64,000 bases of DNA, taken from Diplosphaera chodatii. Lineage: Eukaryota > Chlorophyta > Trebouxiophyceae > Prasiolales > Stichococcaceae. The stretch lies in the NCBI GenBank assembly GCA_032358165.1, contig JAALGY010000030.1, positions 1,550,001 to 1,614,000 of the forward strand, in the 5' to 3' direction. Under the pieces are notes generated by a model. The model saw only the letters and a program-made list of their open reading frames with translations. It was not told the origin of the DNA and made no database searches. Numbering within the stretch: position 1 is the stretch's first letter; each line of letters starts with the position of its first letter. This document shows positions 1 to 11,340 of this stretch, one piece after another. The translations under genes and the position numbers were made by a program.

Positions 1-663
1 TATGCAGGCACCCACTTGTGTGATACATACCATACCCCTTGTCTACGATTGCGGGCATCAACCCAGTTGGTTCCCATTGTTCTGAGCACATTACACGAGG
101 ACTTGCAAAGAGAACTGACCGGCAGTCGGCAAGTTCGTGCTTAGTGCCTCTCTGGCACAGGGCCAGGGACGCGTCCAAGAGTGCCACGTGGGCCTTGGGT
201 GCATGCACATCAAAATTTGCATACCTCACATTGCAAGACGCACCATGTGAGTGCTGTTCCATTGCTTGGAGTAGTCTAGCTTTGACCCTGCAGATAGCTG
301 TGATTGGCTTTGGCAGGTCGTCAGGCTTGTAAATGCCATGGTCGTACATTGCTCTGGAGTAATGCTTGAACGTCAGTCACGTCGATAATACATCTGGATT
401 GCTGACTATTACATGTGCTTAACGCGGAGAGCCGCGTAGGTCTGACCACACATCGCTAGGTTACCAGCAGTGGACGGCGGCGCACGACAGGTGTGTGTGC
501 AACGAGTAGAACAGGATGGCACGAGGAGCTGCTTCTGTGTGCACAGCGAATGCATGACTGTCACGAACTCGCAGGCCTATGACATCTAGTAGTTTGGTGT
601 CTGTCGCGATCAAACACCTGGAGACCAGGTTGGCGCGGTTGGACCAGGGCGGAGATTCCAGAT
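1..663. other. Upstream region of PAO-like gene A, no supported gene
   Basis: Open frames occur here, the longest about 97 codons near 39-332 on the plus strand. None shows a recognisable domain, a convincing splice structure or the alanine-rich coding style of the neighbouring genes. The stretch just before 664 presumably holds the promoter and 5' UTR of the oxygenase gene, but I see no defined motif. Confidence 0.5.
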
Positions 664-3600
664 ATGGGCCTGACAGCCTTGGTGCTCGCCACAGGGTTGG
701 CACAAGCCAGCATGCAGCCAGGTGGCGTGATGAGCTGCACCCGGGTGCCGGTGGTGCCCAACCAGCATCTCACCACGGCACCTGCCGCTCCCCATGGGTT
801 GAATCCCCACCAACAGCAGCGGCGGCAACAGCGGCATCGCCGCACCGCCACCACGCACGCTGCACAGGCTATTGCGGCTCCGAATACCGCTACTGCCGAC
901 CTCTCCACCACTGGCACGCTCGGCGCTGGGCCGGCACCTGCTGAGCACACCACGGATGCAGCAGCAGCCGAGGCCGCCTATGCAGCTTTTGACTGGAGGG
1001 GCCAGTGGTACCCTGTGGCGTTTGCGAAGGACATGCCCGAGGGTGCGACACGATGGCATGTGCACTTCGATGGTTGTGTGACCTGAATTACATTTGACAG
1101 CCGTTAGCTGGCTGGCAGCCTTACCATCTGTGTCATCTTGTGTACAGGCAAGCTGGCCCAAATCACGCTGTTTGACGAGCGTTATGCGGTGGTTCGGCGG
1201 CCAGCAGAGCAGGGCGGCCCTGCAGCAGTGGCTGATCGCTGCCCGCACCGCGCTGCAGCCCTGTCTCAGGTGAGGACCTGCCTGCCTGAGCCTGACGGCA
1301 GCGGGTGGCGGCAGCGTGCAATGGGTCTCCATAACACCATGCTGCCCGCAGCTGTGCCTGACGCAGCATCATTTTCCTCCTCAAGCATGCGATGATATGA
1401 TCCGACCCCATGGCGCATGCGCTCGTTCGCTCCAGGGGCTGCTGACACCGGAGGGCGCCATCCAGTGCGCGTACCACGGCTGGAAGTTTGACGGCGACAG
1501 CGGCGAGTGCCTCGACATCCCCCAGCTGCAGCCAGGCACGGCCGTGCAGTGCGAGCACAATGCCGATTTGACAATGCGCTGCCCACACCCTGCACAGCGC
1601 GGGCCCAGCAATCTGCCGTGCCCCTCGGCAGAGCGCTGCATGATGAAAGACTGTGTGGCATAGCCCGCGCGTTGTACGGCTGCACATGACGGAACTCTGG
1701 TTCTGCAGGCGCCAAGTTCAGCCGGCGCACCTGCACGGCGGCCTTCCCCTGCGTGGAGCACCAGGGCCTGGTGTGGCTGAGGCCGCAGCCGGGAGAAGTT
1801 GCCGCCGACTTCAGCACAGGCCAGCTGCCAGGTGGCTGCGCATTTTCCCCTGCTGAACACGAGGGCTGCTGCGCCCTGTGAAGTGCAGCTTCCTTAGCGC
1901 AGCTGTTGCTTTGGACATGCACCTCTCAATGCCGGCGGCGCATTGGCAGAGCAATGTGAAAGGTTTCATAGTGTTACCACAAAGATGCATCTACAACATG
2001 CAGGGTTGCCAGAGCTGGAACAGGATGGCTGGATCACCAACGACTTCGTGCGCGACTTTGACGTCGACTACACGCTGCTGCTGGAGAACCTGCACGACCC
2101 CGACCACGGGCTGTTCGCACACCAGGTGTGCCATCGACGCAACAGCAGCGGCATCGCCGTTTCAGTGCTTGAGGAATCCATCTCTCACCATGGCGACATT
2201 TGATGGGGGCCATACACTGCAGATGCGGGCGGAAGCGCTGCTCGTTCGCCCAGCTCAGGCACATGCATGACAGCTCATCACACTTTGAACATTTGTACGC
2301 TATGCGCAGGCGCCGTACTTTGACATGTTCTCTGGGAGCGTGGACATGCGGATGCGCGTGGACACCGGCAGCACAACCCACGGCGCCCCGACCATCACCG
2401 GCCGTGTGCCTGGTGCGGGGCTTGCAGGCTGCTGGAAATCGGGGCTGGGCAAAAGTTGAGGTTTGTTCATGAAGGAGGGATGATACCGTGGCCGAGTGGT
2501 GCGGGTCTGCAGTGGATGACGTTCTGCTGTCGTGCATGCTGCAGCGGTGCTGAAGCTGACGAAAGACCCCAAAGCCGGCGAGGCGCACCAGCGGCCGCCG
2601 CCGACTGCGCAGGTGCGCAGAATTCCCTGCAACGACTCGCTGGCAGCCGTGGTGCAGTCCGGGAGAACACCACATGCAGCCGCGGTGTCTGGCAGTGCAG
2701 CGCATTGTCTGTCGTGTTATGGCTTGATTGGTGGATGTGGTAATGTGCAGAAGCCCGATGCGGAGCTCACAGCAACGATCCGCTTCCAGGCGCCCGTGCA
2801 TGTGCGCTGGTCCAGGTGAGTGCACATTGCCGAGGTCAGGAATCCTGTCTCAGCCGAGCCATGACCTCCTTTGCTGTCGGGAGCAAGTAATGCCTGAGCC
2901 AATTGCAGGGGTCAGCACATGTGACGAAGTACACGTTGGCAGCTCAAGCCTAAGCATATGAGACGATGCAGTTGGGGGTGGTGCTGTGCCCTGCCAACGT
3001 CAAGCGGCTGATGTTCTCATAAATGATCGCCTGTGTACATGTCGTGCAGGTTTGACGAGCAAGGCAACACGAAAACCTTCACAGCATTCTACGTCACACC
3101 AACAGGCGCCGGCCGTTGCCGCTTCCTGCTCAGGTGCCACATTCTCTGTTGTTAAAATAATATGTAGAATGACACTGTAAGTGTCAAATCGTACTCCGTA
3201 AGCCAAATTCGTGCCCAATCGGGTACATAGCACACCGATGCATTGGCTTGCAGGTATTGCCGCCTGGCTCCAACGTGGCAGCAGCTGCCAAACTGGGTCT
3301 TTGCCATCATGATGAACAAGTTTCTGGTGACATACTCTTCCATGCACGCACGCACACAATGAACATGTATGCAAGCTGGGTGCCCTGTGCTGAAAGTTGT
3401 CGTCTTGTCCGAAGAATGCAATGTGTGTGCCTGACTGCAGGACCAAGACACCTATCTGCTGGCCACACAGCAGCCCTACACCCTGACAGCTGAGGCGCAG
3501 GTGTGGCTGTTGTGTTGCTTCTCAACCGTCTCCTACAAGCACATGAAGCCGCTTGAGCCCCCGTGCGAAAGCTGTCTTGAAAGTTATTTAGTTGACCTCC

Positions 3601-5140
3601 ATTGAGCCCCAGCAGCTGCTGGGTGTGCAGCTGGAATGCCATTGTGTGCACACCTGAATGTGTGTGTCGGCAGGGGTTGACAGAGGCGCAGCACGAGACT
3701 GGCAGCGGCAGCAGCAAGCAACACAATGGCAATGGTAGTCACCCTGCCGCAAGCACCGGCAATGGCAGCAGCAGCGATGGCGCAGCAGCAGCGGCATGGG
3801 GTGCGGGTGCGGTTGAGCAGCAAGAGTTTCCTGGAAAGCGCAAGAGCATGTTCTGCTACAAGGCGCCATCCGACAGCCTGCAGATCCAGGTGTGCGCACC
3901 CCAACGCCACTTCTGTCTGACCGTGCCAGGCCTGCAACAACGTGTCGGCATGCTGCATGCCAGCTGATGCATGTGCAGCGGCTGCAGCATGCAATTACCA
4001 CCTCACATTGTGTGACTCAACACCATTCTCGGCTGATGTATCATCGGGCTAGGCGCCTTGCTCGCACTCTGCATGCTTTATCACCTTTCGAATATGAGCA
4101 GCCCGACTGGGCGTAAGCAGCTTCCACTCTCAGATGTGTCAAAGGGTTTGGGGTGCCACTACTGCAGCTGGGCCGCTGGATCGATGGCGCGGTGCCGCAG
4201 ATGCCGAACCGAGCGCAGGCTCTGCTGGGAGCCCTCGATGCTGGTGAGACTTTTCCTGGCAAAGTTGGACGCATCCGACGTTGCTGAAGTGCGATCTCAC
4301 TGCCAGCTCGAGTCCTCGGCACAGTGTTTTGGTGGAGTACAAGTCCGTCACTCAGCCTTGATGTGCCTCCTCTGTCCGACCAGGCCAGCTCACACACCAG
4401 GCCGCACGGGAGGTCATCCTGGACCGATGGGCCGGCCACACACAGGTGCGCTTGCCGCTTGGGCCCTGCTACTGCCACCTCCACCTGGTCTGCATAGCAG
4501 GGCCTGCGCATGCTGCAGATGCTGTCGATGCATGCGCTATTCCCTGACCTCAGCCGGACTAATGTCACCTTGCAGACCCTAGCGGACTCTGCTTATCAAT
4601 GCTCCAATCGGAGGGGTTGTCCTGCCTGGCCGTGCAGGTGTGTCCCGACAGCATGGCGGCGGTCTGCAACCTGCAGCGGGTGCGCGCAGTCTGCAGCGGC
4701 TCTGCGGCGCTGGGGGCTGCCGCCCTGCTTTCCCACCTTGCTGCGGGTGCGCCCATGCGCCGAAAACGCGATGCTGTCCATTTGCTGTTTGCCAAACCGC
4801 TCACGATGCTGCGGCAGGCCTGACAATGCGTCCACTGCCTGATCATCGTCGCAATCACAGCGAACACAACCAAACCGCTACATGGCATCTCGTGCTGTGC
4901 GAAAGCGTGCTGCCGCTTGTCGAAGCAGGCCGACCCTGGACACCCTGGCTGTGGGGCGGCGCCGGTGCAACGGTGGCAAGTGCTGCGGCGGCCGTCGCCG
5001 CCGGCTTGCTGGTGCAGCAGTTCTCCTACTGCTACACGCGGGACAGGCAGGAGCTGGAGTTGGGGCGCATCCCGAAGCTGACGGCGCACCTGGAGCGCGG
5101 CGGCGGTGCTGTTCAAGCAGTGGCAGATGCAGCGCAATGA
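664..5140 (+). CDS. Rieske-type PAO/TIC55/PTC52-like oxygenase, copy A
   Basis: This is a split gene for a chloroplast-type Rieske monooxygenase of the pheophorbide a oxygenase family. I read 16 exons: 664-1042, 1148-1269, 1436-1535, 1709-1831, 2004-2125, 2310-2412, 2545-2612, 2751-2815, 3050-3133, 3254-3326, 3441-3500, 3674-3889, 4168-4243, 4384-4445, 4638-4746 and 4929-5140. They join in phase to 657 residues. An Ala/Gln/Arg-rich leader (a likely transit peptide) precedes the family start FDWRGQWYPVAFAKDMPEG. The Rieske cluster ligands are in DRCPH and CAYHGWKF. The mononuclear iron site is NLHDPDHGLFAH. Two hydrophobic C-terminal segments suggest membrane anchoring. Members of the family oxidise chlorophyll breakdown intermediates or protochlorophyllide; the substrate here cannot be told. 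The third intron appears to use a GC donor, and the family's C-terminal CxxC is CPDS. The start is uncertain: a later Met lies at 712. Confidence 0.88.
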
Positions 5141-5970
5141 GCTGAGCGTTTGAAAGGACACTGTCCTGAAGGGAAGCAATAGCGTTCACCATGTGGCACA
5201 TCATGTACACTACTAAGAGTTTAGGGTCGAGGGAACTCAGAATGCAACTGGTCGCATGATGGGAGTTGGAAGTCGCAAGCTGTCGATCTCGTATATTAGA
5301 GGCAATCGCGTTCGTGCAGCGATGGCAGAGCCCAGATAAACCTCGCTGGCAGGCAACAGCTTTGTGCTCGTGTTTCCTGGCGAGGATCGTGCTTCAGAGT
5401 CTAGGCGCGAAGCAGGGTAGTCAGCTGCCTGCCGCAGAGTGTGACGCATGTTGCAGCCGCCGAGGGCAAGGCCAGCATCTTGCGACCAGCCGCACAGCCT
5501 TCAATCATGAGATAAGGTGATTGTGATGTTTCCCAACGACCACGACGTGCGTTCACGGGGTTTTGGGACATGCGCGGTGTTTGGTTGCCACAGCATGCAC
5601 AGCATGCAACATACACGAGGACTGCCGAATGGCACACTCAGCGCGCCAGGCAACAGATTACACCACTCAGCATCAGAACAAAGCTGGAAATCATAAGATG
5701 CTGATCGCGACCCTGGATCCCGTGACCCAGCGGCTGAACTTCTGCCGTGTATGCTGATGGTGTCGGAACCTTTCAGGCAGCGAGGGGCTTTGCATCTCAC
5801 GGCTCACCAAACGCCGTCAGATCGCCATCAGTGATACGAATGAATCCATCAGAAGGACTGCCGTGCACCAGAGCGGACTGCAACGATCAGGTGGTTCTGA
5901 TAAGTTGTAATTCTGCAACAGATGCTGATGCACATACACGAGCCAAAACCAGATTTGACCAGGTGCATGC
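5141..5970. other. Intergenic region between gene A and the coiled-coil gene
   Basis: About 830 bp. It would hold the 3' UTR of the oxygenase gene and the promoter and 5' UTR of the next gene. Short open frames exist on both strands, but none has coding character or joins to a neighbour. I see no RNA gene or repeat. Confidence 0.5.
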
Positions 5971-8900
5971 ATGAATGGTGAAACGTCAGCACTCCAGCTC
6001 AGATATATGATGTGTGATCTCGGCAGTGATGCTCAGTGCCAATTTGCATGCACGCAGACGCCTCTGACTGGCCAACGGGTTGCGCTAGCGCTGCTGCAGC
6101 GCATGGTCGAGCTCCAGGCGAAACTGGACACAGCCTGTGAGCAGCAGCTGGTGCGGTCCGCCGGGCATTTAGACTACATGTCGCATCTGCACCCATTGGG
6201 GTATCGGCTGTCACCACATTGCACAGTGCCCAATCCCGATCTCAAGGGGTCCTTGAACGTGGTTCCGTTCAGATTGTTTGGATGCTGCTGCAGGCGGGCC
6301 TGGATGCCACTGAAGCGCGCCTGCATGCCACTGAAGCACGGATCGATAAGCTGCTATATGCGCTGGTCGATGGACAAGCGTCACAGGTGAGCGGATAGCG
6401 CTGCAGAGCCCACAGCGCCTGGCAAGATGATCGCGTATAGGCCACATGTGATGTACATCATGTCGGTGTTCGTGAGTGTCCTGCCTCCCACGAGACGTTG
6501 AACCCTGAGATGTGATAGGAGCAAGGGGCCAAGACCTGGGACCTTGTGCCGCCGTCGCCGCCCATCGTCATCAAGCTGGAAGACGATGGCGCTGCTGCTG
6601 CACCCGAGCCGGTCGCACCAACATGCCTCACGACTGATGTCGCAGCACACCTGGCGAATACCACCAGACAGGTGCTGCTGGGCCGGACCGTCTGCAGACG
6701 CATAGCACTGGGTGTTGGGTGATCGGTGTCCGTCTCTGATATTCATGGCATTGGCAGTCACACCAGCATGTGTGTGTCAGCGGTTGTCAGCAACACTGCT
6801 TGCATCTTGTGGACAGGTGCTCCACCTGCAGGACCGCCTGACGGAGAGAGAGCAACAGCTAGCGGCATTGATGGAGCAGTCAAAAGTGACCGGCAGACAC
6901 ATGACCGACCTGCAGACTCGGGTAAACGACCAAGAGGCTCAGCTGGTGGCAGCGCTGCAGCAGACGCAGGCATCCGGCAAGCAGGCACTCGAGCTGGAGA
7001 GGCAAGTGGACGACCAGCAGGTCCGGCTTGCAGCAGCCATGCAGCAGCTGCAGGCGGCAGCTGAACAGCAGGCAGAGCTGCAGCGCCGCCTGGACGACAA
7101 TGAGGACCAGCTGGCAGCGGTGGTGCAGGGTTTGCAGGCGGCGGGGTTGCCACCCGGCAATGAGCAACGAACCTTTGCTGTGCTGCCGCAGCCGCCCGTT
7201 GCAGCGACTGAGCTGCTGGCAACTGATGCCGCTCAGCAGCCGCCCACTGCAGCTCCTGAGCAGCTGGCAACTGATGCCGGTCAGCAGCCGCCCACTGCAG
7301 CTCCTGAGCTGCTGGCAATTCTTGTCAGTCAGCAGCCGCCCACTGCAGCGCCTGAGCAGCTGGCAACTGACGATGCCGGTGAGCAGCCACCCGCTGATGC
7401 CTCTGATGAGCAGCCGCACCCACCTGAGCATGCGACCAGCGCTTTGCCACAGCGTGTGCCCAGCAAGGCACTTGGCGCCCGTGCACCACTGGCAGAAGTC
7501 AGTAAAGAGAGCAGCAACAGCACCCCAAAGGCTGCACTGCCCAATTTTCATGGCACGCAGGTGAGTATATGCTTGCCTTGAATTCGTGTGTGCCCTGTCA
7601 TAAGCAGAAGTCTGGCCCGCATGCTATAGTGCTGCTTCGGCCGTGTGAATGACAGTTGACTGGACATGTCCTTCAGTGCCATCTGGGATCTGTATGCTCT
7701 GCAGGCACTGCAGGCCTGGCAGGACCGACAGCGCGTGACCAACGCCGTACTGATAGCAGAGCGCGAGCAGCGGAAGAAGGGGCAGCAGGGGGCGGACCCA
7801 GCCGCCGCCCCGACTGCACGGCCGCCGGTGGGTCCCAGGCCTCTGAGACTTCTCGCCCTGCCGCCAGCACCACTACAGGGGCGTAGCTACAGTCACCTCT
7901 GTCTGGGACTGCAAGTGTCCTGCATGACTCTGCCAACTTCTGCCTTGACAGGCAACCAAAAGCCCCAAAGACCCGCTGCTGTTGCACGGCGGCAAGACGC
8001 TCCAGGGCCTTCCCGAGGTGCATACGCTTACACACAACATTGATCAGCCAATGGAGGCCCTTTGTGTAGCAAGTGTGTAGCAAAACCAGTTTGCAGCTTT
8101 GAGGGTTCTGCTCTAGTACAGCTGGTGTACTCTCCACTGAGCAGGCGCGGCCAAATTCTGTGCATGTGCATGCAGTCGGGGGCTTCTGCAGACGGCGGCT
8201 AATGGATAACTTGAGACGCCTTGTTGTTGTTTCTGTATGCAGGAGTATGTGGTGACGATGTTCAATGTGCTGTACTATCTGCCGGCGGTGAAGGAACACC
8301 TGCGGGCCATGACGGAGGCCGGGGTGGGCCAGCTGCCGGGGCTGAAGTTCATAAGAGACTTTCACGACAGGGATTATCCCACAGGGGTGTCCGCCCTGCG
8401 TGCTGGCATCACAAAGCAAATCATGGCAGACCTCGAGTGCGTCCCCTGCGTCTGGCATGTCGGCCGGCACCTGCATGACGTGCAACGTGCTTCTCTAGCG
8501 TTCAAATGTGCTTTTTGCAGGCTGAATTCGCACATTCAACATATCTTTATGAATTCATAGCCTCGTGTCAGGTTGCTGACTGCCCGTTCTGGTCTTCATG
8601 CTGTAGGGAGGCCGCGGCGCAGAACAAGGTGGACAAGGGGCTTGTCGACATCCTGCTCGACAAGCAAGTCAACGACCGGAGTGCCCTCGAGCGCCAGTTC
8701 TACGCACTGTCCGCCACGTGCGCTGCATTCCCTTTTCCCTGCGGATGTAAATTCACACCCCTTGTGTTCCTCGTTGGGTTGCATGTGGCTCACGGGCTGC
8801 GGCCATCTGCCAGCAGCCCTTCGCACCGTGCGTCTTCATGTACAGTGTGTATAAGTGTTTCGGGTCGAGCCGAGTATGCATGTTTCCACCATGCTTGATG

Positions 8901-9433
8901 TCATCTACACTGTAGGACCTGGGACAAGAGCATTCGGCACGCCACCATCAAGTGGGAAAAGGCCATGTCCAAGGATCCGGAAGCGCTGAAGAGGCACAAG
9001 AACGGCAATGGCAAGGGTGCGTGCGGTTCGTTGTGTCTGCTGTGCAAGCAAAACGTATCAGCATCTTATCTTGCAGCGTGGGCCTGGTTGGTGCCGACAG
9101 CCTGATCGTCTGCCCCGCATGCTGTGCCTGTGACCACCCACCCCACTGCGGCTGCAACTTACAACGCTGGCTGCAGACCCCCTGTCAGCGCTGCAAGTGG
9201 CCCCATCTGTCATCGCCGCACTCCCTGACAAGGTCCGCACGCTGCCCGCCGCAATGCGCATCGAGCAGGCGGTGCCCGATGGCAAGGCCCGGCTGGAGGA
9301 GGTGCTTGCAGGCAGCAAGTCAGGTGTGCAGATTTGTCCTCACGTTTTGCCCCAATGGTTCTTCACTCCATGCTATGACAAACACCTGTCTGCAGTCTTC
9401 TCTTCAACAAGAGTGCCAAACTTCATGAAGTAG
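5971..9433 (+). CDS. Unknown coiled-coil protein with 16-residue repeats
   Basis: I do not recognise this protein. Eleven exons join in phase: 5971-6150, 6294-6386, 6519-6671, 6817-7560, 7705-7827, 7952-8017, 8243-8436, 8607-8717, 8916-9016, 9177-9323 and 9396-9433. They give 649 residues. Residues ~1-90 are heptad-rich. Exon 4 encodes a long Gln/Leu-rich coiled coil, then about four copies of a 16-residue unit containing QQPPTAAPE. The C-terminal third looks like a compact, charged domain (for example VVTMFNVLYYLPAVKEHLRA and DKSIRHATIKWEKAMSKDP). No signal peptide or membrane segment is evident. The clean phase agreement across ten introns is the best evidence that the gene is real. The coiled coil and Pro/Ala linker suggest a scaffold or oligomeric structural role, which is inference. 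The start Met is a choice; a later start is possible. Confidence 0.72.
7213..7407 (+). repeat. 48-bp coding minisatellite, about 4 copies
   Basis: Copies start at 7213, 7261 and 7309, and a diverged fourth starts at 7357. Each encodes about 16 residues ending in a QQPPTAAPE-like motif. The fourth copy carries an in-frame insertion. All differences keep the frame, so the repeat is translated as part of the coiled-coil protein. Confidence 0.85.
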
Positions 9434-10209
9434 TCCCTGTACGCGAGTCTCAAAAAGCTATTGTTGCATCTCCCACTGCAGTTGCTTCGCTGTACATGCT
9501 TGTCGCCCCAGACAGAAGGAGCAGGCAGTCGCACAAGGCGGATGACCTGCGCAGCACCCTTGACAGCGACTCTGACGAAGTATGCCCACAGTACTGGCTT
9601 GCCTGGTGCTGTCAGGGCTGACCATGTATAGCAGTTGTTGTGCAACGTGGCAGCATGGATGAGGCGGTTGCACTGAAAGTGTATCTACCTGCACTGCAGC
9701 CTACGCCTGCAAAAGCCACGCTGTTTATTGGCGCCACAAGCGAGCGAGAGTTGTACTACCCCGATGGCGACTCGGTGACAGCACTGGGAGATGCTTTCAA
9801 TACAACGGTCATCCCTTGCTGCTTGTGTGTGACCAACTTACATGCTGGTCGTTCCTGCTGGAGTGCAAATGAGACTGCATGCTGCTGAAAACCCGGCATC
9901 TGGCAAGGTGGAGCAGCCACTGCAAACAGCTGGCAGTAAATGCACAGGATGTTGTCAGAGATCAGCTCCATCAGCATGTGAAGGGAGTCAAATTCCACCT
10001 TGCTGTGTCAACTCTGCTCAAACTGTCATCCACAGATTGTGGGCATGTCACAAGTGGCGTTCCAACTATGCTGAGGCTGCATCCGATTCTGCCCTGTCAA
10101 TGGCTGCCGCCAACTTGGTACAAGCTGGGCGCCCTGGCTGCGTCACTGCGAGCCACTCCATGGTGTCTTTCATGAGCCATGCGCCTGCTGCTAGACATGG
10201 TTGCGTGTT
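9434..10209. other. Region after the coiled-coil gene, no supported gene
   Basis: Frames of about 80 and 200 codons (from 9640 and 9842, plus strand) are open but show no domain. They do not join in phase to the preceding gene, whose last exon ends at 9433. They may be chance frames or remains connected with the decayed duplicate that follows. Confidence 0.35.
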
Positions 10210-10632
10210 GTGTCGCAACTCAGCTGAGGTCCAGCCCAACATCTTGCAGCCAGCGCAGCCGCCTGGTCCGTGCCCGCGATGCATTTGCTGTCAGCGGGTG
10301 TATGGCCACGCCAAGCAGACCCTGCCACCTGTCCATGGTTGGTGCAGTGCCACTGCTCCTATCGCCGGCTGCGTCTGGGGGCTCTGGGCCACGCTGCTGC
10401 TGCTTCCGATGCTTCCGGTTTTTCCTGCCTCCTCAAAGCCGTAGCCGTCCTGAAGGCTGTGGCTGGCGCCAAAGTTACATTGCACAGCTCAGCAGAATGG
10501 GCTCTGCTGGCGCTGAGCCGGTCTGCATAGATGTGCACCGAACTTCCTGTTCCTGTGGCCTCAAAAACATGCTGTACTCCTAACTTGCGCTGCTGAGCTG
10601 CTCTCGGCCAGGTTGCCAAGCGGCCCTAGCGG
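10210..10632 (-). pseudogene. Decayed duplicate of START-gene 3' end plus kinase-tail block
   Basis: This stretch is a diverged copy of about 12455-13110. On the minus strand it reads LGPLGNLAESSSAAQ and later GYGFEEAGKTGSIGSSSS. The intact gene reads PGPLGNLVKSISAAQ and EFGFEGARSGGSLDSSGG at the matching places. On the plus strand it matches the kinase-like tail at 12455-12530 (GCAGCCAGCG and CCCGCGATGCATTTGCTGTC are shared), but the Trp codon of the NWDPDRRP-like motif has become a stop. The copy is shorter by about 240 bp and lacks the rest of the START domain, so it is a non-functional fragment. Confidence 0.72.
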
Positions 10633-10908
10633 CACAAGACCTGCAGTCCAGGAAACACAGGATTCAGTGAAGAGTGCACCCAGGAAACGCTCAAGAAACG
10701 CTCAGCACTGTCGGCGGCAGATGCTCTGCTGGCCGTGATATGTGGCTGTGCCCCGAATCGCGCGTCACATCTGCGTGCAACACCTCGCTGGAGGTTCTGG
10801 TCGAGGGTAATGGGGGTCTGCTGCAGTGCTGGCTGCGGGCTGCAGCGCCTGTTGTCAGGCTTTTCGTGCTTAGCTACCATGCTGTGGCTATCACGCTGTC
10901 TCTGCAAC

Positions 10909-11340
10909 TCATATCAGTCCCCGCAGCCGCAGCAAGAGCGCCAGCCAGACCACGTTGAACAGAATGCCTGACGTGAAGATGAGCTCGCAGATCGACACCT
11001 GCACACCATGTGCATGGTCAGTCTTGCGCGCCCATTGTATACAGCAGGATTGTCAAGGCAGCGTACACAGGGCAGAACACCGCGTCCTGCATAACAGGAT
11101 TAGCCCTGCTTGGCATCTGTGGTCCACATGTGGAATCCATCGCCGAGCCATGTCGGCACGTCCGCTAGCCTCTCATACGATGTCTGCTGCCGGGTGTCAC
11201 TGGGTAGATGGATATCGTACCAGCGCAACGACGAAGATGCCCAGAGGGTGCCGGGCAAAATGGGTGCGCCAGGTGATGTGCTCCTCGTACTGGCAGACAC
11301 CTGGCTCGCCTCCGGCAGCTGGGTCCCTGCAAAATAGCGG
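10909..11340 (-). CDS. 3' exons of a multi-pass membrane protein, possibly decayed
   Basis: Three exon-like blocks on the minus strand look membrane-associated. The first is about 11326 to 11222, containing EEHITWRTHFARHPLGIFVV and ending at a GTACGA donor. The second starts at 11086 after TATGCAG and contains FCPVYAALTILLY. The third is 10998-10909, containing ICELIFTSGILFNVVWLALL and ending in TGA. Together they suggest the C-terminal hydrophobic segments of a polytopic membrane protein. I could not find a phase-consistent GT donor that keeps the whole second segment before joining the third, and I found no secure upstream exons in 11.35-12.05 kb. It may therefore be a gene remnant. I do not recognise the family. 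Confidence 0.42.

Noticed and set aside
610..1332. Minus-strand frame of about 240 codons overlapping gene A
   Set aside because: It is antisense to the leader and Rieske exons of gene A, with low-complexity Cys/Arg composition. Shadow frame.
9842..10444. 200-codon plus-strand frame as a gene
   Set aside because: It crosses the decayed duplicate block, lacks domains and does not join to the coiled-coil gene, which ends at 9433.
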